Positions 1-6,234 of a stretch of DNA of 6,874 nt are shown here, piece after piece. Both the position numbers and the translations under genes were made by a program. This DNA comes from Candidatus Zixiibacteriota bacterium (lineage in GTDB: Bacteria; Zixibacteria; MSB-5A5; GN15; JAAZOE01), in NCBI GenBank assembly GCA_028700875.1, contig JAQVRW010000066.1:4366-11239 (forward strand), read 5' to 3'. How positions within the stretch are numbered: the stretch's first letter is position 1; the number at the start of each line of letters is the position of its first letter. The notes beneath the pieces were generated by a model, which saw nothing but the letters and a program-made list of their open reading frames with translations, searched no databases and was not told the origin of the DNA.

Positions 1-2
1 GC

Positions 3-74
3 GCCTGGGGCGAGCCGATCGAGCGGCCGAAATCGGTCCCGACCAAGGGGCTCAAGGCCCAGGTTACGAAGTAG
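3..74 (+). CDS. C-terminal tail of an unidentified protein (partial)
   Basis: The third + frame is open from the window edge to a TAG at 72-74 and gives 23 residues ending in KGLKAQVTK. Nearly every third codon position is G or C, as expected for a coding frame in a G+C-rich genome; the other two frames do not show this. The frame stops about 57 bases before a strong + strand terminator, which fits the end of a transcription unit. The visible piece is charged and proline-containing, with no recognisable motif, so no family can be named. The call rests on codon third-position bias and on the terminator downstream. Confidence 0.5.
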   Translation, partial: AWGEPIERPKSVPTKGLKAQVTK

Positions 75-130
75 TCGTTGTAGCAGCAGTATTTGTAGTT
101 GCTCTTGCAGTACCTTTGATATCTCACGTA

Positions 131-163
131 AACGGCCGCCCTTGAAGGGCGGCCGTTTTTTTT
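131..163 (+). terminator. Strong intrinsic terminator
   Basis: A G+C-rich inverted repeat (arms 131-141 and 147-157, loop TTGAA) is followed directly by eight T residues at 156-163. The arms are perfectly complementary over 11 bp. The T run lies on the + strand side, so it ends the + strand gene at the left edge. A short A run on the left is only two bases, so action on the opposite strand is less likely. Confidence 0.9.
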
Positions 164-172
164 GATTTTGAA

Positions 173-287
173 GGGTGGCCTGCCTCTTTAGAGGCAGGGT
201 GACAATACTCGCCGTCGCACTCCGGTTAGGGAATCAATGAACCCATGCATATCCACTTCACCCCACGGCTGAAGCCGTGGGCCACCC
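173..287. repeat. Inverted pair of REP-like hairpin units
   Basis: The segment is bounded by an 8-bp inverted repeat, GGGTGGCC at 173-180 and GGCCACCC at 280-287. Each end carries its own perfect hairpin: arms 179-186/191-198 with loop TTTA, and arms 262-270/273-281 with loop GA. Read inwards, both units have the same plan: GGGTGGC, then a hairpin, then GGTGA (198-202 on +, 258-262 on -), although the stem sequences differ. The block lies between the ends of two convergent genes. Two head-to-head hairpins with a shared short flank resemble REP/BIME sequences mobilised by IS200/IS605-related RAYT transposases, or the ends of a small non-autonomous element. No transposase is in the window. A further AGGGTGAC/GTCACCCT inverted pair occurs at 196-203 and 333-340. 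Confidence 0.5.
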
Positions 288-374
288 GTCCATCTTAACT
301 AAAGGGCCCCCCGGCCTGCGGTACAGCAAAACGTCACCCTATCATGGCAATGATGTCGAACCCCAAAAATATCA

Positions 375-1601
375 TCACTTTTTCATACGAACAAGAATAC
401 CGGGCAAGTCTTCTATTCCAAAGGCACGCCCAAATTTCAAAAGTGTAGGGCGGATCATGTCATCGATTTCGACATCTGTGCTCTTAATTGTGTCAGGTAC
501 CATGAATTCACCGCCCTTATATTGATAAGTCCCCCAAGGATAATTCATTGACCAGCCACTGGGACCATCTATTATATATTCGGGTTTGATGAAATAAAAT
601 GCCAATTTGTCAGATTGAGTAGCCCAAAGGCATGATTTGTATGGCCCGTATGACCCGAAGCGGGCAACCATACGTTTCAATAAATTCGCTCCGGTTTTTA
701 AGATCATCGGGATGGATGTCTTAGTATATGCCATCAATCTTTCGCTATATTGAAAATTGACATTTGCATCATAATTAATCACGACTTCGATATAGCCGTT
801 TACGCCTATGAACTTGTGTACGCGGGGGGTTGTCAACTCCCCATCACCTATTCCATCCAATAGAAGTTTTGGCGTGAATTCCGCAATCTGACCTTCCTTA
901 ACAGTGGAACCATCACCAAAGAGTATTGCCACCTCTTCATCATTAAAGGCAAAACGGTTGGAAGCAAAATGCGTCGGAATGATAGAATATACCAAGTGGG
1001 ATTCCGGAGTCATTTGTTTCCGCAATCCATCTTGGCGTCTCTTGAAATACTCATCTGCTCTTTCCATTGCAGACTCCTCGTAAAGAACAATGTCCTTTAT
1101 CTCCCTTATCCCTATTTCATAATTATTGGTCGAAGAACGCCTATAACATCGGTACGTAGGATTTTCTACGCTACTGTATTTCACCAGATGCGGTTTGTTG
1201 CGACTTTCGGGGATACCGATTGCAATAACATGCCCTCCCTTTGCCAGGGAGATTAGGAATATTTCAAGGCCGGCGATTTTGGGATCAATCCATACCTTGC
1301 ACCACCCGTTGATCTGTTTTTCCCACACTTCGGCATCCGGGATGCCAACAATCTCCGCCGCAACGTCCTTTTCATCTCGAATCCCGATGAAAATGCGTCC
1401 GCCCTGCGCGTTTGCCATCGCCGTAATGTCTTTTAATACTTCGTTCTGCCCTTTCAGGTTCGGAGAATCGTACTTCAGTTTAAAATCTAGTGCGATGCTT
1501 TCCCGGACTTGGTCTTTCACCAAAGTATGGAGATCGGTTTCTCTTAATTCCCTTAATGGTTTCCCTTCGAAGTCCAATCTTGACTCCTTTCCGAAATCCA
1601 A
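375..1601 (-). CDS. AlbA_2 (Schlafen-type) domain protein, 408 aa
   Basis: The N-terminal part matches the AlbA_2 / Schlafen AlbA domain (older name divergent AAA-4). It has a SIALDFK strand near residues 35-41, then LKDITAMANAQGGRIFIGI at about 56-74, then a YRCYRRSS segment near 150-157 at the place of the family's R-G-S element. Proteins with this domain are thought to bind nucleic acid and are often annotated as transcriptional regulators; some act in RNA cleavage or phage defence. Residues from about 180 to 408 match nothing I recognise, and I see no membrane segment or signal peptide. The gene is far richer in A+T than its neighbours (positions 721-780 are about 27% G+C by count), which suggests horizontal acquisition. 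The start given is a TTG with only a weak GAGAAG upstream. The frame stays open to a TGA at 1641-1643 without an ATG, so the true N-terminus is uncertain. The gene lies 138 bases past the kinase operon and has its own candidate promoter. Confidence 0.85.
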   Translation of the reverse strand: MDFGKESRLDFEGKPLRELRETDLHTLVKDQVRESIALDFKLKYDSPNLKGQNEVLKDITAMANAQGGRIFIGIRDEKDVAAEIVGIPDAEVWEKQINGWCKVWIDPKIAGLEIFLISLAKGGHVIAIGIPESRNKPHLVKYSSVENPTYRCYRRSSTNNYEIGIREIKDIVLYEESAMERADEYFKRRQDGLRKQMTPESHLVYSIIPTHFASNRFAFNDEEVAILFGDGSTVKEGQIAEFTPKLLLDGIGDGELTTPRVHKFIGVNGYIEVVINYDANVNFQYSERLMAYTKTSIPMILKTGANLLKRMVARFGSYGPYKSCLWATQSDKLAFYFIKPEYIIDGPSGWSMNYPWGTYQYKGGEFMVPDTIKSTDVEIDDMIRPTLLKFGRAFGIEDLPGILVRMKK

Positions 1602-1643
1602 GTATAGCTTCTCGAATAAATCACTATCAATACTAGGACATCA

Positions 1644-1659
1644 ATAGCTAATTAACTAT
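1644..1659. promoter_or_regulatory. 16-bp near-perfect palindrome over the -10 region
   Basis: ATAGCTAATTAACTAT is symmetric at seven of eight base pairs and covers the candidate -10 box of the AlbA_2 gene. A dyad placed there would suit a repressor operator, for example autoregulation by the downstream protein. The sequence is very A+T-rich, so chance symmetry is not excluded. Confidence 0.25.
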
Positions 1660-1677
1660 CCGCCGAACAAATGTCAA
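1649..1677 (-). promoter_or_regulatory. Candidate promoter of the AlbA_2 gene
   Basis: On the - strand a perfect TTGACA (1677-1672) is followed after 17 bases by TAATTA (1654-1649). The -35 box and spacing are ideal for a housekeeping sigma factor, but the -10 box matches only its first two positions, so strength is doubtful. The predicted transcript start falls near 1641-1642, which is an ATG in the wrong frame for the gene. A leaderless message is therefore possible if the start region has a frame error. Confidence 0.35.
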
Positions 1678-1739
1678 TCTCATTCGACCAATTGATGTCT
1701 GTGTGGGAGAATGGCTTGCGGAATTATTTTGGCGATTAT

Positions 1740-3809
1740 CTAGGCGCTGGGCAGGATGATGGTGATCTCGGCGCCGATGGTGGAGGCGGAATTCGCCGCG
1801 GAGATTTCGCCGCCGTAATCGGTGATGGTCTTATACGCCAACGCCAACCCCAACCCGGAACCATCGGGACGAGTCGTAAAATACGGTTGGAACACTTTCG
1901 GCAAAACATTCGGCGCGAATCCCGGCCCGCTGTCGACGACTTTGATCGTCACTTTCCCGGCCGGTTCCGGCGTGACGGTTATCATAATCTTCCCGCCGTT
2001 CGGCATCGCCTGAAGACCATTCTTGAGGAGATTGATGAATACCTGTTGCAAGCGCTGACTGTCGGTACGCACCCGAATCGATTCATGATGCGCATACGTG
2101 ATGGTAACGCCCTGCGCCTCGGCTTCACCGGATAAAGCCTCAATCGCTTTCCCTATAGGTTCCGCCAAATCGACGATTGTATCTTCAGTCGCGCGTGTTC
2201 GGGCCAATTCCAGGAAGCGGGTCAATATTTGATTCAGCCGCGCCGATTCGCTGATGACATTGCCGATAAGCCGGTCATAGTCCTCGCGTTCTTCGGTCGG
2301 GGAAAACTCCATCTTCAATCGTTGCGCGGCGATGGAGATAGCATTAAGCGGATTGCGGATTTCGTGCGCCACTCCGGCGGCCATGTCCCCCATCTCCGAC
2401 ATCCGTTCGCGGCGGCGGTTCTCGAACTCGAGCCGTTTCTGGTCGGTGATATCATAGATCAGAATCACCGTTCCCCCGCCGGCGTCGGAGGGCAGGGAGG
2501 AAATGCCGATCAACACCGCCCGTTTTTCGCCCGAGGGCGTCACCAGGTGCTGTTCCAGGCTGACCAGCCGTTCCCCGGCGGGAGCATCGCCCGGCCAGTC
2601 CAGCGACAGCTTTTGTTTGACGGCCGTAATCGCGCGCCCGACCCATTCGGAGTCGATGCCGGTCAGTTCCGTCAGCGCCCGGTTGACCGCCGTTATTTTG
2701 CCCTCGCCGTCGCAGGCCAACACGGCGCTGGAGAGCCGGTCGAAGATCGTCTCGCTCATGGAACGCATCCGGCGGTAACTGCGGTCGAGGATAAAATAAT
2801 TTTGATTGACCGACACGATCGCGACTACCGCCAGCGTGAGCAGAAACAGGATGACGCCGAAGGTGATGATCTCGTTATTGTATCCGGCGGAGATTTCGTG
2901 GTACTCGTCGAGGTCGATGGCGATACGGTATACCCCCGGCGGATACGAAACCGATTCGAACCGGCGGGCGATTTCGAGCACCTCTTCCCCCTCAAACGTC
3001 TGCAACCGCCATCCGGTGGTGTCGGTGTTCATCAGGCTGTCGAGAAAAGAATCGCTGGCGATCGAAAGCAACGGCGGCAACTGGCGCGAGGAAAGGATAA
3101 TCCCTTCGCGGCTCTGCAGGACAATATAGATGATTCCGGTTTGGCCGGAGATATTTTGAATCAGCTCGCCGATGCCGATGGCCTTGCTGATTTGATCGAA
3201 ATATTGCCCGTCGGCCGCCAGCACGGCGAAACCGCCATCCGGGGGAGCGAAAGCGTAGAGGAAATATTGGATCGGCGGTTCGGTGGTGTCGCCGTAGACC
3301 ATGACGGAGCGGTACCCGCCGCCGGTGACCCGCATGTCCCAGATTTCGGCAGCTACGGTCGGCGGATATTCGGGAACGTACCCGGCCACCCAGCGGTCGG
3401 AGCCGGTGATGGTAATGGAGCTGTCGAGAAAGTCGATCGACAGCAGGCTATTTTCTTCGCAGAACAACTGGAACTGAGCCGGATCGGTGACGCCGTAAAG
3501 GCGGGCATCCGCCGCCAGCGCCAGATCGGCGAACCGTTCTTCGGTCAGGTTTTCGAGTAAAAGCCGGGCCTGGATGGCGTTGGTGGACGACAGGGTCAGG
3601 CTGGCCGCCAGCGCCTTGCCGTCATCGACCATGATTTTAAGCAGGGATTGCCGCGCTTGACGGATGCCCAGGAAGACCAGCGTGAAAAATACCAAACCTA
3701 AAACGGCGATGACCAGGAGCAGATACCTGATCCGAATGGGCGCCAAGAGAGATTGCAGCCGACCTGAATGCATCAGAGTAAGGTAGGCCCGCTTTAATAA
3801 TGCTGTCAA
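1740..3809 (-). CDS. NtrB-like membrane sensor histidine kinase, 689 aa
   Basis: This is an inner-membrane sensor kinase. A first membrane helix at about residues 28-49 and a second at about 312-334 enclose an extracytoplasmic sensor region of roughly 260 residues with no clear family match. There is no evident HAMP domain; a PAS domain follows at about 354-455. The HisKA dimerisation domain carries the H box GVAHEIRNPLNA with phospho-acceptor His482. The ATPase domain is complete: N box with Asn593 and Asn597, G1 box DSGPGF (626-631), F box PYFTT (642-646) and G2 box GSGLGLA (650-656). The HEIRNPL box with a PAS domain is typical of NtrB/ZraS-like kinases, which often control sigma-54 activators. 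Its TTG start overlaps the stop of the upstream kinase (TTGA), which points to translational coupling, and no Shine-Dalgarno sequence is seen. ATG at codon 13 (3771-3773) is an alternative. No partner regulator lies within the window. Confidence 0.93.
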   Translation of the reverse strand: MTALLKRAYLTLMHSGRLQSLLAPIRIRYLLLVIAVLGLVFFTLVFLGIRQARQSLLKIMVDDGKALAASLTLSSTNAIQARLLLENLTEERFADLALAADARLYGVTDPAQFQLFCEENSLLSIDFLDSSITITGSDRWVAGYVPEYPPTVAAEIWDMRVTGGGYRSVMVYGDTTEPPIQYFLYAFAPPDGGFAVLAADGQYFDQISKAIGIGELIQNISGQTGIIYIVLQSREGIILSSRQLPPLLSIASDSFLDSLMNTDTTGWRLQTFEGEEVLEIARRFESVSYPPGVYRIAIDLDEYHEISAGYNNEIITFGVILFLLTLAVVAIVSVNQNYFILDRSYRRMRSMSETIFDRLSSAVLACDGEGKITAVNRALTELTGIDSEWVGRAITAVKQKLSLDWPGDAPAGERLVSLEQHLVTPSGEKRAVLIGISSLPSDAGGGTVILIYDITDQKRLEFENRRRERMSEMGDMAAGVAHEIRNPLNAISIAAQRLKMEFSPTEEREDYDRLIGNVISESARLNQILTRFLELARTRATEDTIVDLAEPIGKAIEALSGEAEAQGVTITYAHHESIRVRTDSQRLQQVFINLLKNGLQAMPNGGKIMITVTPEPAGKVTIKVVDSGPGFAPNVLPKVFQPYFTTRPDGSGLGLALAYKTITDYGGEISAANSASTIGAEITIILPSA

Positions 3810-5782
3810 GAAGTAACTTGGCCGGCGCTGACCGCGGAAGCCTCGCTTTCGACCGCCATGTTCTTGACCGGCAGGGTGACCCGGAAGGTCGTCCCCTGAT
3901 CCGCCGCCGACTCAAACTCGATCGTTCCGTGGTGCCGGTCCAGAATCTGCTTGACCACCATCAATCCGAAACCGCGACCCCGGCGGCGGCCGGTGTATCG
4001 GCCCTTGAATATCATGTCGGGCAGGTCGGCCGGAAGGCCGCAGGCGTTGTCGACAATGCTGATTCGGGCGGCCCGACCATCATCCATCGGTTCGGTGATA
4101 ATCCGAATGACCCGCTCGGAAGGTTTTTCCCTCAGGGCATCGGCGGCGTTGTTGAGCAGGTTGATCAGCATTTGCTGAATCTGGCTGCTGTCGAAATGGA
4201 CCAAGGGCAGGTAGCGGGAAAGCGACAGGTCAAACGCCACGCCATCATACCGGTTTTGCGGTTTGAGGAACGCCACCAGGTTTTCAATATTCTGGTTGAG
4301 GTCACCCAGTTCGAAGACCGCTTCCTCGTTGCCGTACCCGACCAGCCCTTCCGAGAACCGCTGGATCCGCGCGACCGAATTTTTCAGGACTTCCAGCTTC
4401 TTCTCCACCTTGCCCATCTCTCCATTGCCCATCAAGAGAGGGATAAGCTCGACGTTCCCCAAGATGACGGCCAGATAGTTGTTGATTTCGTGGGCCACCT
4501 CGCCGGCCATGATTCCCCTGGTCACCATCCGGTCGATGGAGATCATCATCTCCTGAAACCCCTTCGATTCGGTGATGTCCTTGAGAATGAGCAGATAGGC
4601 CCGAACGGTGTCGGAGTCCTCCATAATGGGAACCCGGGTGACATATGCGGGGAAGCTTTCGCCGTTGTCCTTGCGGCAAATCATTTCGCCCCCGATGACG
4701 GCAGCCGCCTTTTCGTCGGCGGGGAATACTTTTTCCGGGGCATACGGGAAGAAGGTCAGGATATCCCGTCCCTGGGCCTGTTCGGCCGACAGACCGAAGA
4801 CCTCCGCCGCTGTCCGGCTGAAAATCATGATGGTGCGATTCGGATCGGTGGCCACGATGGCGACCGGCGCGTTTTCGATGACCTGCGCCAGGAAGGCCTC
4901 GGATTCAGCCAGGGAGGTATTCGCCTCGGATAACTCATTGAGCGCGTCGGTAAGCTTCTGGTTGACCTCGGTCAGGCTGCAATTGGAATTCAGCAACTGC
5001 CGCCGCTGGTCCCATAGCGCGTCCGACATAGTGTTGAACGCGCCGGCCACGCGGCCGATTTCATCGTTGCGGACGTCTTCGATCTTGTACAGCACCTCTC
5101 CCTTAATGGTCTTCTCCATACCCAGGATCAGGTGCGACAGCGGTTTGATATATTTGAGAAACGCGAAATTGATGGTCAAGAGCGTAATCAACGTGATGCT
5201 CAGAAACAGGACGACAAGGATATAGTTGTAGTGGGTATCATTGCCTATGATCAGATTGGGCAGATACGTGATGGCCAGGACCATGCCGGAGTCGTGTACC
5301 TTCCAGGGAATATAAACGGTTTTGACGTCTCCGGCGGCGGTCGCAAACCGCGGCCCGACATAAATACCCTTGGACTCCAGGATCGCGCGATCGGCCTGGG
5401 AAATGATCCGGTCGCGGTCGCCGCGATTGACCGTCGACAAATCCCTGACGAACGCCTCCGCCTGCCGCCGATACTCGCCAGTCGCCTGATCCGGAACCAG
5501 CACGGCCAACCCGGCCAAGCCCTTCATGTACCGGCCGGATTGACCCAGCAGATCGGTCATGAGGCTGTCGGTCACGGCCGGTGTTTTGTCCGGGGCGGCT
5601 TGCTTGATATCATCCAACTGGGCGCGAAAGTAATTGCTGATAAAATCAAAACGGTAACTGACGAGCCGGTCTATTTTACCTTGATTATTTTCGATGCTGA
5701 CATATGTGACGGCGGCAAATATAAACAATGAGTGCAACAGCACCAAAAAGGAGACGCGATATAGTATTCCCGGAGCCTTCAC
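3806..5782 (-). CDS. HAMP-PAS sensor histidine kinase, 658 aa, with divergent ATP-lid region
   Basis: This is the first gene of a two-kinase operon. An N-terminal membrane helix at about residues 9-29 and a second at about 187-208 flank an extracytoplasmic domain of about 157 residues. Then come a HAMP linker (about 209-260), a probable coiled coil (about 260-297), a PAS domain (about 297-405), a HisKA domain and a HATPase domain. The H box is EVAHEINNYLAVI with His431; Tyr436 stands where Pro is usual. The N box (NLLNNAADAL, Asn541 and Asn545) is good. The G1 box reads DNACG (578-582), so the first Gly is Ala. The lid is an Arg-rich TGRRRGRGFGL (597-607), which keeps the G2 glycines but lacks a standard F box. 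The kinase may still bind ATP, but its activity is less certain than that of its partner. The GTG start is chosen because AGAGGA lies about eight bases upstream. The TGA stop overlaps the next kinase's start. Confidence 0.93.
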   Translation of the reverse strand: MKAPGILYRVSFLVLLHSLFIFAAVTYVSIENNQGKIDRLVSYRFDFISNYFRAQLDDIKQAAPDKTPAVTDSLMTDLLGQSGRYMKGLAGLAVLVPDQATGEYRRQAEAFVRDLSTVNRGDRDRIISQADRAILESKGIYVGPRFATAAGDVKTVYIPWKVHDSGMVLAITYLPNLIIGNDTHYNYILVVLFLSITLITLLTINFAFLKYIKPLSHLILGMEKTIKGEVLYKIEDVRNDEIGRVAGAFNTMSDALWDQRRQLLNSNCSLTEVNQKLTDALNELSEANTSLAESEAFLAQVIENAPVAIVATDPNRTIMIFSRTAAEVFGLSAEQAQGRDILTFFPYAPEKVFPADEKAAAVIGGEMICRKDNGESFPAYVTRVPIMEDSDTVRAYLLILKDITESKGFQEMMISIDRMVTRGIMAGEVAHEINNYLAVILGNVELIPLLMGNGEMGKVEKKLEVLKNSVARIQRFSEGLVGYGNEEAVFELGDLNQNIENLVAFLKPQNRYDGVAFDLSLSRYLPLVHFDSSQIQQMLINLLNNAADALREKPSERVIRIITEPMDDGRAARISIVDNACGLPADLPDMIFKGRYTGRRRGRGFGLMVVKQILDRHHGTIEFESAADQGTTFRVTLPVKNMAVESEASAVSAGQVTS

Positions 5783-5789
5783 CTGTCCA

Positions 5790-5795
5790 TCCTCT
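5790..5795 (-). promoter_or_regulatory. Ribosome binding site fixing a GTG start
   Basis: AGAGGA on the - strand lies eight bases from the GTG at 5780-5782. An ATG overlapping this site (5788-5790) opens only ATG-GAC-AGG in another frame, so the GTG is the natural start of the HAMP-PAS kinase. Confidence 0.6.
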
Positions 5796-5865
5796 GTTGT
5801 GTACCTACATCCGTTTTCAAAGATATCGACAACAACGGGGATGATCTGAACGGGGAAGATAAAAT

Positions 5866-5929
5866 TCGGGAGTGGCGGAGGGGGGGCCGGTCAAGCATAT
5901 CGTACGCGTTACCGGCACGCCACTCCCGA
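5866..5929 (-). terminator. Large stem-loop, probable terminator of the small intergenic unit
   Basis: A 12-bp perfect outer stem (5866-5877 with 5918-5929, core CGGGAGTGGCG/CGCCACTCCCG) encloses a 6-bp inner stem (5886-5891 with 5911-5916). On the - strand the outer stem is followed by AATTTTATC, a short and imperfect T tract. Its upstream arm covers the last codons of the small open frame that ends at 5909. A terminator is the simplest reading. The long loop and weak T run also allow a transcript-stabilising hairpin or an operator upstream of the kinase operon. Confidence 0.45.
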
Positions 5930-6076
5930 TTCAATTAGCGCTGCGATAGTCTGTTTCCAAGTTCCTTGGACATATGCTGCAAAATACAGACCATTATGCG
6001 CCTTTCGAAGCGACATCCTTAATCCTGCAACTTCACTCATTGTATTCCCATGAACCATGGTTTGTTCCATTGCCAT
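5909..6076 (-). CDS. Possible small protein of 55 aa, unrecognised
   Basis: An open frame runs from ATG at 6074-6076 to TAA at 5909-5911. It encodes a basic, helix-prone peptide with five methionines (1, 3, 7, 13, 21) and a C-terminal half containing LYFAAYVQGTWKQTIAALI. I do not recognise a family. In its favour, it starts about 57 bases after the predicted start of a sigma-54 promoter and ends inside a stem-loop that may terminate it. Against it, no good Shine-Dalgarno precedes the first ATG (only weak GGA or GGGA before Met7 and Met13), and a frame this long can arise by chance. The same stretch could be a small RNA of roughly 265 bases without a protein product. Confidence 0.3.
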   Translation of the reverse strand: MAMEQTMVHGNTMSEVAGLRMSLRKAHNGLYFAAYVQGTWKQTIAALIESGVACR

Positions 6077-6143
6077 TCGAGCCGAAAGAATAATATTTTC
6101 ACGCGCAGTTTCTGCGACTTAAGGATACCCCGCATCATGGATA

Positions 6144-6159
6144 TGCAAGCCCCTTGCCA
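6144..6159 (-). promoter_or_regulatory. Candidate sigma-54 (-24/-12) promoter
   Basis: The - strand reads TGGCAAGGGGCTTGCA. It matches the sigma-54 consensus TGGCACGrNNNTTGCW at every defined position except the sixth (A for C), and the GG and GC doublets have the required spacing. It is intergenic, between the trxB terminator and the small open frame, and would start transcription near 6133. The element also contains a 5-bp dyad (GCAAG-GGG-CTTGC), so a protein-binding palindrome or hairpin is an alternative. Use of this promoter would need an enhancer-binding activator, none of which is in the window. Confidence 0.45.
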
Positions 6160-6167
6160 TTTTATGC

Positions 6168-6200
6168 AAAAAGGCCCACCGGTAATCCGGCAAGCCTTTT
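6168..6200 (-). terminator. Intrinsic terminator of trxB
   Basis: AAAAGGC (6169-6175) pairs with GCCTTTT (6194-6200), and an inner CCGG/CCGG stem (6179-6182 with 6187-6190) has a TAAT loop, separated by a three-base internal loop. On the - strand the stem ends in a run of five T. It lies about 35 bases past the trxB stop. The symmetric A and T runs mean it could act in both directions. Confidence 0.7.
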
Positions 6201-6211
6201 CGCAAAACGAC

Positions 6212-6225
6212 AGCCATTGATGGCT
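6212..6225. promoter_or_regulatory. Palindrome, candidate activator site
   Basis: AGCCAT-TG-ATGGCT is a 6-bp dyad just after the trxB stop. Its centre is about 85 bases upstream of the predicted sigma-54 transcript start, within the usual range for enhancer-binding protein sites. It is a single short copy, so the call is weak. Confidence 0.2.
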
Positions 6226-6234
6226 CTATGGGAA

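Noticed and set aside
2..144. Alternative reading frame at the left edge ending in a Val/Ala-rich hydrophobic stretch
   Set aside because: Its stop lies inside the terminator stem and its early codons lack the G/C third-position bias seen in the frame ending at 74.
341..354. ATCAT-GGCA-ATGAT hairpin downstream of the AlbA_2 gene as its terminator
   Set aside because: The stem is only 5 bp and A+T-rich, and no T run follows directly on the - strand.
277..525. 82-residue + strand frame
   Set aside because: It starts inside the REP-like hairpin and runs antisense into the end of the AlbA_2 gene; there is no ribosome site.
1195..1647. 150-residue + strand frame
   Set aside because: It is antisense to the AlbA_2 coding frame and has no family resemblance.
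2229..3560. 443-residue open frame on the + strand
   Set aside because: It lies antisense within the well-supported NtrB-like kinase, has no domain, and is rich in Arg, Gly, Asp and His as expected from the shadow frame of a G+C-rich gene.
3800..4933. 377-residue open frame on the + strand
   Set aside because: It is the antisense shadow of the HAMP-PAS kinase, with no recognisable motif and no start signal.
5909..6160. Longer 83-codon version of the small open frame from ATG at 6158-6160, interrupted by TAA at 6119-6121
   Set aside because: The upstream ATG lies within the sigma-54 element and before the predicted transcript start, and no ribosome site precedes it, so the in-frame continuation is most likely chance rather than a recoded or broken gene.
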